The notes beneath the pieces are model-generated. The model was given only the letters and a program-made list of their open reading frames with translations, had not been told where the DNA came from and ran no database searches. From NCBI RefSeq assembly GCF_037688875.1, contig NZ_JAWDIE010000003.1:163762-227761 (forward strand): DNA of 64,000 nucleotides. Direction: 5' to 3'. The position numbers were made by a program, and so were the translations under genes. Positions 55,081 through 62,611 of this stretch are shown one piece after another. How positions within the stretch are numbered: position 1 is the first letter of the stretch; each line of letters opens with the position of its first letter. The stretch comes from Amphibiibacter pelophylacis. GTDB lineage: Bacteria; Pseudomonadota; Gammaproteobacteria; Burkholderiales; Burkholderiaceae_C.

Positions 55081-56445
55081 TTAATGCGTGCCATGCGTCA
55101 TGCGGCGTGCGGCCAGCACGCGATCCACCATCACACCGGCCTGCCCCAGGTGATTGATGGGGTCAAACAGGGCCTCGATCTGGGCGCGGCTGACATGGCG
55201 GCTGATTTCCGGATGCGCTTCCAGGATATCGATCAGCGGGCGGTTTTCCTCTAGCGCCTGGCGGCACAGGTCGTAAACCAGATCGTGCGCGTACTCTCTC
55301 CCAAGGAAAGGCCCCAAACCCATCATTACGGCTTCAGACATGACCAGTCCGTGGGTGACATCCATGTTGGCCCGCATGCGCCTGGCATCCACCTCCAGCC
55401 CTTGCAGCACAAACTTGGTCTGCTTCAGGGCCCCTGACATCAGGCAGAAAATCTCTGGCAGCACCACCCACTCGATTTCCCACGGACCGGTCGAGCGCTC
55501 GTGATCGGCCACCATGGCATCCATCAGCGCTGCGGCGTGCTGGCGGACGACAGACACGTTGGCGTGGATGTAAAGACAGGAGATCGGATTGCGCTTTTGC
55601 GGCATGGTGCTCGACGAGCCACGTCCCGGCGCAAAGGGCTCAAACACTTCGGCCACTTCGGTCTGCATCATGAGCTTGATGTCCATGGCGATCTTGCCCA
55701 GTGAGCCTCCCACCAGTCCCAGAAAAGCACCCACCTCGGCAATCGTGTCGCGCACGGTGTGCCAGGAGATCAGCGGCTGGGCCAGCCCGAGCTCTTTCAT
55801 CAGGGCCGCCTGAGTTTCCATGGCCCCATTTTTCAGCGATGACAATGTGCCCGAAGCCCCGCCGAACTCACCCGTCAGAACGCGGGGAAGCATCTGAGTC
55901 AGCCGCTCGCGGTGGCGCTCGATGCCCGCCAGAATGCTGGCCATCTTATAGCCAAAGGTGATCGGCGTGGCCTGCTGCAAGTTAGAGCGGCCGATGATGG
56001 GCGTGTCACGGTGGCGCTGCGCCAGATCAGCCAGCGCGGCCGAAATATCGGCCAGATCCTGCCCGACCAGTGCCAGACCTTCGCGCATCTGCAGCACAGT
56101 GGCCGTGTCGGTAATGTCCTGGGTGGTAGCGCCCCAGTGGCAGTACTCGCCCAGACGGTCGCGGCAGTTGGCGTTGATCTGGTTGACCACGGCAATGATG
56201 GGGTAGCCGATCTGCTCGGTCTTGGCCTTGAGCCTGTCCCAGTCGATCATGGACAGCTCGCAGTTTTTGACAATTTCGTCAGCAGCCTCCTTCGGGATTA
56301 GACCCAGGCCCCCCTGGACTTTGGCCAACGCCCGTTCAATGTCCAGGTATTTGGCGGTCCGGTTTTCATCGGACCAGACTCGACGCATGCGTTCGTCGCT
56401 GAACATGTCGCCAAAAATTTTCGAATCGATCAGTGTGGCTGCCAT
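55081..56445 (-). CDS. Fumarase/aspartase-superfamily lyase (PcaB / adenylosuccinate-lyase-like)
   Basis: 454 residues. The superfamily signature is GRGSSSTMPQKRNPISC near residue 275, with the catalytic serine in the flexible loop; HWGATTQDITDT near residue 85 is the second conserved region. It resembles 3-carboxy-cis,cis-muconate cycloisomerase and adenylosuccinate lyase, but no protocatechuate or purine genes are nearby. Fungal trans-aconitate decarboxylase (Tad1) belongs to the same superfamily, and the neighbours here process itaconate-type acids, so a decarboxylase or lyase on a tricarboxylate is plausible. The ATG at 56445 is chosen; the longer frame lacks similarity. Confidence 0.82.
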   Translation of the reverse strand: MAATLIDSKIFGDMFSDERMRRVWSDENRTAKYLDIERALAKVQGGLGLIPKEAADEIVKNCELSMIDWDRLKAKTEQIGYPIIAVVNQINANCRDRLGEYCHWGATTQDITDTATVLQMREGLALVGQDLADISAALADLAQRHRDTPIIGRSNLQQATPITFGYKMASILAGIERHRERLTQMLPRVLTGEFGGASGTLSSLKNGAMETQAALMKELGLAQPLISWHTVRDTIAEVGAFLGLVGGSLGKIAMDIKLMMQTEVAEVFEPFAPGRGSSSTMPQKRNPISCLYIHANVSVVRQHAAALMDAMVADHERSTGPWEIEWVVLPEIFCLMSGALKQTKFVLQGLEVDARRMRANMDVTHGLVMSEAVMMGLGPFLGREYAHDLVYDLCRQALEENRPLIDILEAHPEISRHVSRAQIEALFDPINHLGQAGVMVDRVLAARRMTHGTH

Positions 56446-56467
56446 GGAGTACCTCTTTTGAAAATAT

Positions 56468-57289
56468 TCATTGGGTCTGGCCGCTGGAGGCCAGAATACG
56501 TTGTGCCCTGAGAAGAACCGGCCTGTCGACCATATGACCATCCACCTGAAGAGCGCCTGCATCGGCCTGCCCCTGCCAGGCGCTGACCACGCGCCGGGCC
56601 CAGGCCAGCTGGTCCGCGTCAGGCACAAGTGCCTTGTGAACGGCCGCGACCTGCATGGGGTGGATGCACAGCTTGGCCCCAAACCCCAAACTGCGGGCGT
56701 GAGCCCAGTCGGACTGAACCTGCTCGTCATGGAGCGCTGCGGTCACCCCGGCCACCGGGGACGCAAGCCCCCCTGCGCGCGAGACCAGCACCAGCGAAAA
56801 CGCCGCCATGTCCACGGCGCTGCCCGGACCGGGCAGGTCCAGATCCAGCATGAAATCCAGAGAACCGAAAACCAGCCGGGACACCGCGCCAGACGCGGCC
56901 AGCTCTGGTGCAGCAAGTACGCCCTTGGCCGTTTCGACCAGAGCCAGCACTTCCGCCCCGGGGGCGAGACACGCTTTCACCGCCTGCACCTGCCCGACGG
57001 ACTCGCATTTGGACAGCATCACCGCGCACAGCCCTCGGCCTTTGAGCCAGTCCAAATCCTGCGAGTGGCATTCGCTGTGGGCGTCATTGATGCGCACGAC
57101 CAGCCGCGAAACCTCGGCCGGATCAAGCGTAATCAGCCAGTCGGCCACCTGCTGGCGGGCACCGGCTTTGTCTGTGGCAGCGACCGCATCCTCCAGATCA
57201 AGCACCACACGATCGGCCCCGGCCGACAGGGCCTTGGCAAATCGCCCGGGCCGGTTACCGGGAACAAACAGATAGGTGCGCGGGATCAA
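56468..57289 (-). CDS. CitE-like CoA-ester lyase, probable citramalyl-CoA lyase
   Basis: 273 residues of the HpcH/HpaI aldolase superfamily. Conserved parts are YLFVPGNRPGRFAKAL with the CoA/metal-site Arg, VVLDLEDAV near residue 28, ALVETAKGV near 115 with the metal Glu, and FGSLDFMLDL near 140 with the metal Asp. It starts at a TTG overlapping the CoA-transferase stop, 5 bases after a strong GAGGAGG, so TTG is well supported. In the itaconate route this enzyme splits (S)-citramalyl-CoA into acetyl-CoA and pyruvate. Confidence 0.83.
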   Translation of the reverse strand: MIPRTYLFVPGNRPGRFAKALSAGADRVVLDLEDAVAATDKAGARQQVADWLITLDPAEVSRLVVRINDAHSECHSQDLDWLKGRGLCAVMLSKCESVGQVQAVKACLAPGAEVLALVETAKGVLAAPELAASGAVSRLVFGSLDFMLDLDLPGPGSAVDMAAFSLVLVSRAGGLASPVAGVTAALHDEQVQSDWAHARSLGFGAKLCIHPMQVAAVHKALVPDADQLAWARRVVSAWQGQADAGALQVDGHMVDRPVLLRAQRILASSGQTQ

Positions 57290-58467
57290 ATGGCCTCCTC
57301 GGCCCGCAAGCCTGCAATCTGTGCTGCGCTATAACCTAGGCTGTGCAGGATGGCTTCGGTGTGCTGGCCGAGAGCAGGCACAGCGTCCATGCGCGGCGGA
57401 CCTTTCGTCCAGGAACCCGGCGGCAGCAGGGCCGGAACCGTGCCGACGGATGTTTCGACGCTGGACCAGCGCTGGCGCGCCTGCAGCTGGGGATGCTCCC
57501 AGACGGCCTGCATGTCGTTGACCTGCGCGTTAGCGATCTGCGCCTGCTCCAGCCGCTCCAGCACCTGCGCGGCGGTCAGCTCTGAAAACGCGTCAACTAT
57601 CAGCCCGTAAAGCGCCTGGCGCTGGGCCACACGCCGGGGATTGCTGGAAAACCGCTCGTCGGCGGCCAGCTCGGGGCGCTGAAGCACCTGCTCGCAGAAG
57701 GATTTCCACTCTCTCTCGTTTTGCAGGCCCAGCATCACAGTCCGGCCATCCCCAGCCGGAAACGGGCCGTAGGGATAAATCGTCGCGTGGCTGGCTCCAG
57801 TGCGGGGCGGCGGTGCTGCACCGTCGATGGCGTAGTAAAGCGGGTAGCCCATCCACTCGACCAGGGATTCGAGCATGGACACGTCGATGCGCTGGCCTTC
57901 GCCGGTCTGCTGCCGGTGCATCAGCGCCACCAGGATGTTGGTGTAGGCGTACATGCCCGCTGAAATGTCAGCAATCGAGGGCCCCGCCTTGGAGGGGGTT
58001 TCCTCAGTTCCGGTGACAGAAACAAACCCGGCCTCACTCTGGATCAGCAGGTCGTAGGCCTTCTTGTCGCGGTAAGGGCCATCGCTGCCGTAGCCCGAGA
58101 TATCACAGACGATGATGCCTGGCTTGATCGCGCTCAGGGCCTCGTACGACAGACCCAGCCGCGACGCCGCCCCAGGCGCCAGGTTCTGCACAACCACATC
58201 GGCCTCCTCCAGGATGATGCGTTTGAGAATGGCCTGGGCTTCCGGGTGTTTGACATCCAGGGTCAGGCTTTCCTTGCTGCGGTTGGTCCACACAAAATGC
58301 GAAGCGATGCCGCGTACCCGTGTGTCGTAGCCCCGGGCAAAGTCGCCCACACCCGGGCGTTCGATTTTGATGACGCGCGCGCCCAGATCCGCCAGCTGGC
58401 GGGTGGCAAAGGGCGCCGCAATGGCGTGCTCCAGCGTGACGACTGTGATGCCTTTCAAAGGTTGCAT
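57286..58467 (-). CDS. CaiB/BaiF family (class III) CoA-transferase, probable itaconate or mesaconate CoA-transferase
   Basis: 393 residues. The family's catalytic aspartate is in KKAYDLLIQSEAG near residue 140; VVTLEHAIAAPFATRQLADLGARVIKIE (in outline) is the usual start. It activates a dicarboxylic acid with CoA from succinyl-CoA or a similar donor. Flanked by the MaoC hydratase and the CitE lyase, it forms the three-gene set used for itaconate breakdown (Ict-Ich-Ccl type) in other bacteria. Its stop overlaps the lyase start. Confidence 0.82.
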   Translation of the reverse strand: MQPLKGITVVTLEHAIAAPFATRQLADLGARVIKIERPGVGDFARGYDTRVRGIASHFVWTNRSKESLTLDVKHPEAQAILKRIILEEADVVVQNLAPGAASRLGLSYEALSAIKPGIIVCDISGYGSDGPYRDKKAYDLLIQSEAGFVSVTGTEETPSKAGPSIADISAGMYAYTNILVALMHRQQTGEGQRIDVSMLESLVEWMGYPLYYAIDGAAPPPRTGASHATIYPYGPFPAGDGRTVMLGLQNEREWKSFCEQVLQRPELAADERFSSNPRRVAQRQALYGLIVDAFSELTAAQVLERLEQAQIANAQVNDMQAVWEHPQLQARQRWSSVETSVGTVPALLPPGSWTKGPPRMDAVPALGQHTEAILHSLGYSAAQIAGLRAEEAI

Positions 58468-58477
58468 GCTGTTCTCC

Positions 58478-59332
58478 TTAGCGGATGACCGCTGTGGCCT
58501 CCATGGTCAGCCAGCCCTCGTGATCCTGGGCCCAGAGCCGGAAGGTCCGACCATCCGGCTGCGGCTCACAGCACACATTAAAAGGGTGGATATCGAACAG
58601 TGGACGCACGGCCCGGAACTCGTAACTGGCCACCACGGCATCTGGTCGATGATCACGCAGCAAATCCAGCAGCAGCGTGGCCACCATAGGGCCATGGACA
58701 ACCAGGCCCGGATACCCCTCCACACTGGTCACATATTTGCGGTCGAAATGAATGCGATGCCCGTTGAAGGTGAGCGCCGAATAGCGGAACAGCAGCACAT
58801 CGTCGGGCACCCAGTGCTTTTGCCATATGGCAGTGCCCGGAGCAGCCTTCGGTGGAGATGCCACGTCGTCAGGGCGGGCGGCCTCACGGTACACGATGTC
58901 GTGGAACTCGGTCAGCGCTATGTCCGTCTCGCCATTCCGGCAGATTTCATGGCGTACCTTCACGAACACCAGCGTGCCAGTCCGGCCCTGCTTTTCAGTG
59001 ACCGAATCAATGGTCGAGGTGCGGGTCATAGCATCGCCAATACGCAGCGGCTGGTGGAAATGGAATTGGCTGCCCGCCCACATGCGTCGGGGCAGCGGCA
59101 CCGGCGGCAGGAAACCCCCTCGTTTGGCATGCCCGTCGGGTCCGATTTCAGACTGTCGGTGCAAGGGGAGGAAATACAGCCAGTGCCACAACGCAGGCAA
59201 GGGAGTGCCTTCAGCAGGGCGTTCAGTGGACCGGTCAAAAGTGGCCGAGAGTGCGGCGTAGGGGGTGGCAGTGGCCATGTCGGAAACAGTTTCCGAACGG
59301 CCGACCCAATCCTGAAGGTAATTTGCTGTCAT
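58478..59332 (-). CDS. MaoC/HTD2-type hydratase, probable itaconyl-CoA or mesaconyl-CoA hydratase
   Basis: 284 residues, double-hotdog form. The C-terminal hotdog carries SALTFNGHRIHFDRKYV followed by EGYPGLVVHGP near residues 185-215, the hydratase motif with its Asp/His pair. An N-terminal hotdog holds MWAGSQFHFHQPLRIGD near residue 84. This is the pattern of mesaconyl-C4-CoA hydratase and itaconyl-CoA hydratase. The ATG overlaps the dctA stop by 4 bases and the gene ends 10 bases before the CoA-transferase. Confidence 0.82.
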   Translation of the reverse strand: MTANYLQDWVGRSETVSDMATATPYAALSATFDRSTERPAEGTPLPALWHWLYFLPLHRQSEIGPDGHAKRGGFLPPVPLPRRMWAGSQFHFHQPLRIGDAMTRTSTIDSVTEKQGRTGTLVFVKVRHEICRNGETDIALTEFHDIVYREAARPDDVASPPKAAPGTAIWQKHWVPDDVLLFRYSALTFNGHRIHFDRKYVTSVEGYPGLVVHGPMVATLLLDLLRDHRPDAVVASYEFRAVRPLFDIHPFNVCCEPQPDGRTFRLWAQDHEGWLTMEATAVIR

Positions 59333-60645
59333 ACGGTATGACGCCCTGTTTCCAGTGCGTTGCCTTCCTGAATAATTTCATTGTCAAAATCTGTGCGGTC
59401 CAACTCGGCCATAAGTATCTCCCGGTCACAGGCACCTTCCCAGATGGAGACCACGACGCTCACAACCACATTACTCATCGTACTGGTCAGGGCGCGAGCC
59501 TCTGACATAAAGCGGTCGATGCCCACAATAATTGCCACACCCGCCACTGGCAGATCCGGCATGACGGTCAGTGTGGCCACTAAGGCCACAAAACCGCTGC
59601 CTGTCACCCCAGCTGCTCCTTTTGAAGTCAGCAGCATCACGCCCAGCATGGAGATAATCTGCCACGTGCTTAAATGAATATCACAGGCCTGAGCAATAAA
59701 CAGCGATGCCAAAGTCAGATAAATTGCCGTACCATCCAGATTGAACGAGTAACCCATGGGCAGAACGAGTCCGACCACTCCTTTTTTACAGCCCAATTTC
59801 TGCAGCTTTTCCAGAAGACGCGGCAGCACAGGCTCAGATGAAGAAGTCCCGAGAACCACCAGCAGTTCCTCGCGGACATAGCGCAGCAGCTTCCACAGGC
59901 TGAAACCGTGCATCCTGGCCAGAGTACCCAATACCACCATTACAAAAAATCCGCATGCCACATAAAACGTAACGATCAGCATACCCAGAGAACCGATGGA
60001 GCCCACACCATACTTGCCCACAGTGAAAGCCATGGCACCAAATGCCCCCAGCGGAGCCAACCGCATGATGAAACCAAATACCGAGAAAAGCACACTGGAA
60101 AATGACTCGATCGAGTTTTTTGCCATTTCACCAGCCTGACCCGCTCGCGTAATACCAAAGCCCACCAGAATGGCCAGCAGGAGGACCGGAAGAACCTCGC
60201 CTTCGGCAAATGCACCAAAGAAGGCACTTGGAATAATATGCAACAGAAAAGGTACAAATCCGAGCGAACCTTCAGTCTTGGTGTATTTGGTCACCACGGA
60301 AGGATCCAGGTGCGCCGGATCAATATGAAGACCCACGCCAGGACCAATCAAATCTACTGCACCCCATCCAACCAGCAAGGCTATCAAAGTCAGCACATAA
60401 AAAATACCCATCGATTTGAGCATGGTTTTCCCAACCTGTCGGGAATCTGACAGGCTGGAAATCCCACTGACTATCGTACAGAAAACAACCGGTGCGATCA
60501 TCATTTTGACGAGCTTGACAAACGCATCCCCCAAAGGTTTTAGGGAGGCCCCGAACTCCGGCCAGAAATGGCCAACCGCGATACCGATCGCGACGGCCAC
60601 CAGCACCTGAAAATACAGTGCCTTATAAATTGCCTGCTTTTTCAT
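59329..60645 (-). CDS. dctA: Dicarboxylate/cation symporter, DctA family
   Basis: 438 residues of the DAACS/SLC1-type family, which imports C4-dicarboxylates with protons or sodium. Hallmarks are the serine-rich hairpin GTSSSEPVLPRL near residue 268 and SFNLDGTAIY near 300, plus SKGAAGVTGSGF near 340. It is the first gene of the catabolic operon. Local GC is lower than in its neighbours. With this operon, uptake of itaconate, aconitate or another di/tricarboxylate is inferred; DctA itself usually carries succinate, fumarate and malate. Confidence 0.93.
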   Translation of the reverse strand: MKKQAIYKALYFQVLVAVAIGIAVGHFWPEFGASLKPLGDAFVKLVKMMIAPVVFCTIVSGISSLSDSRQVGKTMLKSMGIFYVLTLIALLVGWGAVDLIGPGVGLHIDPAHLDPSVVTKYTKTEGSLGFVPFLLHIIPSAFFGAFAEGEVLPVLLLAILVGFGITRAGQAGEMAKNSIESFSSVLFSVFGFIMRLAPLGAFGAMAFTVGKYGVGSIGSLGMLIVTFYVACGFFVMVVLGTLARMHGFSLWKLLRYVREELLVVLGTSSSEPVLPRLLEKLQKLGCKKGVVGLVLPMGYSFNLDGTAIYLTLASLFIAQACDIHLSTWQIISMLGVMLLTSKGAAGVTGSGFVALVATLTVMPDLPVAGVAIIVGIDRFMSEARALTSTMSNVVVSVVVSIWEGACDREILMAELDRTDFDNEIIQEGNALETGRHTV

Positions 60646-60807
60646 TTTCTCCCCCCGGCGTGGGTGGAAGAGCGCAGTATCGCAAGGCGTAGTGGTGGCA
60701 TGGGTGTCTCCGGAATAATGGCAGTGTCGTCATGCGCCGTGGGCCTGCGCAGAACCTGCGGTTGATGAATGGGTCCATCATCGCGGCCCACGATACGGTT
60801 GTGAATT

Positions 60808-60837
60808 GCATTGTTCCGATGAATTGATCGACAATGC
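60808..60837. promoter_or_regulatory. Candidate LysR operator between dctA and lysR
   Basis: GCATTGT (60808-60814) and ACAATGC (60831-60837) form a 7-bp inverted repeat inside the divergent spacer. It lies 36 bases before the regulator's start. LysR-type regulators bind such sites to control the divergent operon. Confidence 0.5.
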
Positions 60838-60872
60838 GCATCAATCCACTGACGAGAAGGAGCTGCAACCCC

Positions 60873-61784
60873 ATGGCCAGAAACTTTGATCTTGACGATC
60901 TGCTCGCTTTCAGGGCAGTTGCAGAGCTGGGCAGCTTTCGCAAAGCCGCAGAATCGGTCCACATCTCCCAGCCAGCTTTCAGCCGCCGCATCGAAAAGCT
61001 TGAGCAAGCACTGGGCACACGGCTGCTGGATCGCACCACTCGCCAAGTCAGCCTGACGGCCATCGGGCGGGACTTCGACCGCCAGCTGCGCCAGATTCTG
61101 GATGCGCTGGACACCACGCTACTGGGCATTCGGGGCGTGGCTGCCACACGGATGGGCGAAGTCACGGTGGCCTGCGTGCCTTCAGCCGTCAATTACTTCC
61201 TGACCCGGGTGATCGCCATTTACCGCGAACGCTACCCGAAGGTTCGAGTGCGCATTCTCGACGACAGCGCGAACGAAGTCCTGCAGTCGGTCGCCGGAGG
61301 CGATGCCGATTTCGGACTGAATTTCATTGGTTCGCAGGACCGCGAAGTGGAGTTTGAAACACTGCTGGAAGAGCGTTTTGTTGCGGCATGCTGCCGCGAC
61401 CATCCGATCGCAAAACTGGCTGAAGTCAGCTGGAAGGATTTGGCCCAGTACGACTACATCGCAGTAGGAAAAAGCTCAGGCAACCGGCTGCTGCTGGATC
61501 AGGCACTGGCAGGAGTAGCCGAGCAGCCAGCTAGCCTGTATGAAACCCAGCACGGCACAACCATGGTGGGCCTTGTGGAAGCCGGTCTGGGAATTGCCGC
61601 ACTCCCGGCCATGGCCATGCCTGGAACTGACCATCCGCTGCTGGTCAGCGTTCCCCTCGTGGATCCGGTGGTCACCCGGAAAATGGGACTGATCAAGCGG
61701 CGGTCCATGCCGCTTTCGCCTGCAGCCCGGCAACTTTACGACCTTTGCGCGGAACTCAGCGGAAGCCGCCACACAGGGGTCTAG
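60873..61784 (+). CDS. LysR-family regulator of the catabolic operon
   Basis: 303 residues from the ATG at 60873, which has AAGGAG about 11 bases upstream; an earlier in-frame ATG at 60834 lies inside the proposed operator. The winged helix-turn-helix occupies residues 1-60 (DLLAFRAVAELGSFRKAAES, in outline), and the ligand-binding domain about 90-295. It is transcribed divergently from dctA, the usual layout for a LysR activator of a catabolic operon. The effector is likely the pathway substrate or its CoA ester, which the sequence cannot show. Confidence 0.92.
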   Translation: MARNFDLDDLLAFRAVAELGSFRKAAESVHISQPAFSRRIEKLEQALGTRLLDRTTRQVSLTAIGRDFDRQLRQILDALDTTLLGIRGVAATRMGEVTVACVPSAVNYFLTRVIAIYRERYPKVRVRILDDSANEVLQSVAGGDADFGLNFIGSQDREVEFETLLEERFVAACCRDHPIAKLAEVSWKDLAQYDYIAVGKSSGNRLLLDQALAGVAEQPASLYETQHGTTMVGLVEAGLGIAALPAMAMPGTDHPLLVSVPLVDPVVTRKMGLIKRRSMPLSPAARQLYDLCAELSGSRHTGV

Positions 61785-61791
61785 CTCCTCA

Positions 61792-62529
61792 TCAAACCGC
61801 CCCACTGCTCTTGCGCGGCATCAGTGCCAGAAACTCGCGGCGCAGGTTGGCGTCGCGCAGGAAGGCGCCGCGCATCACGCTGTTGGTCATGGCGCTGTCG
61901 CTATCCTTGACGCCGCGCCAGTGCATGCAGAAGTGGTCGGCCTCCATCACCACGGCCAGGCCGTCGGGGCGCACGCGGCGCTCCAGGATGTCGGCCAGAA
62001 GCACGACCGCTTCTTCCTGGATCTGCGGTCGTGACATCACCCATTCGCACAGGCGGGCGTATTTGGACAGGCCGATCAGGTCGGACGTTTCGTTGGGCAG
62101 GATGCCGATCCACACCCGGCCGATGATGGGGCAGAAGTGGTGCGAGCAGGCGCTGCGCACCTGGATGGGGCCGACGATCATCAGCTCGTTCAGGCGAGAC
62201 ACGTTGGGGAAGGCCGTCACGGCAGGCGCCTGGCGATAGCGTCCGGCAAAGACCTCGTCCAGGTACATTTTGGCCACGCGGCGCGCGGTGTCCTGGGTGT
62301 TGTGATCGTTGTCGGTGTCGATCACCAGCGACTGCAGCACGGCGTGCATGCGCCCGGCGACCTCGTCGCGCAGGGCGTCGATCTCGCCGGGTTCAATGTA
62401 GTCGGCGATATTGTCGTTGGCGAAAAAGCGCTGACCGGCCTGCTGCAGGCGGTAGCGGATGCGGCCGGACACAGGGCCCGTCGAGGTGTTGGCGCTGGAG
62501 GCGCCCGGGGCGCTGGTCGTGTCGTTCAT
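61792..62529 (-). CDS. folE: GTP cyclohydrolase I FolE
   Basis: FolE makes dihydroneopterin triphosphate from GTP for folate. 245 residues from the ATG at 62529. The zinc ligands are in the CSHHFCPIIGRVWIGI segment (near residue 130) and in DHFCMHWRG (near residue 200); GLSKYARLCEW near 155 is the family signature. The N-terminal 25 residues are a Thr/Ser/Ala-rich extension. It converges with the LysR gene, with 7 bases between stops. Confidence 0.95.
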   Translation of the reverse strand: MNDTTSAPGASSANTSTGPVSGRIRYRLQQAGQRFFANDNIADYIEPGEIDALRDEVAGRMHAVLQSLVIDTDNDHNTQDTARRVAKMYLDEVFAGRYRQAPAVTAFPNVSRLNELMIVGPIQVRSACSHHFCPIIGRVWIGILPNETSDLIGLSKYARLCEWVMSRPQIQEEAVVLLADILERRVRPDGLAVVMEADHFCMHWRGVKDSDSAMTNSVMRGAFLRDANLRREFLALMPRKSSGAV

Positions 62530-62611
62530 TGTGAGGACGTGCGGGGGCACGGAGAGTTGGTCTGACTGGATGTGGGCCAATATAACCAGGCTGCAATACA
62601 CTTGCACGGTC

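Noticed and set aside
55081..56445. Naming the lyase purB or pcaB
   Set aside because: Superfamily motifs fit both, but the operon contains neither purine nor protocatechuate genes, so a specific symbol would mislead.
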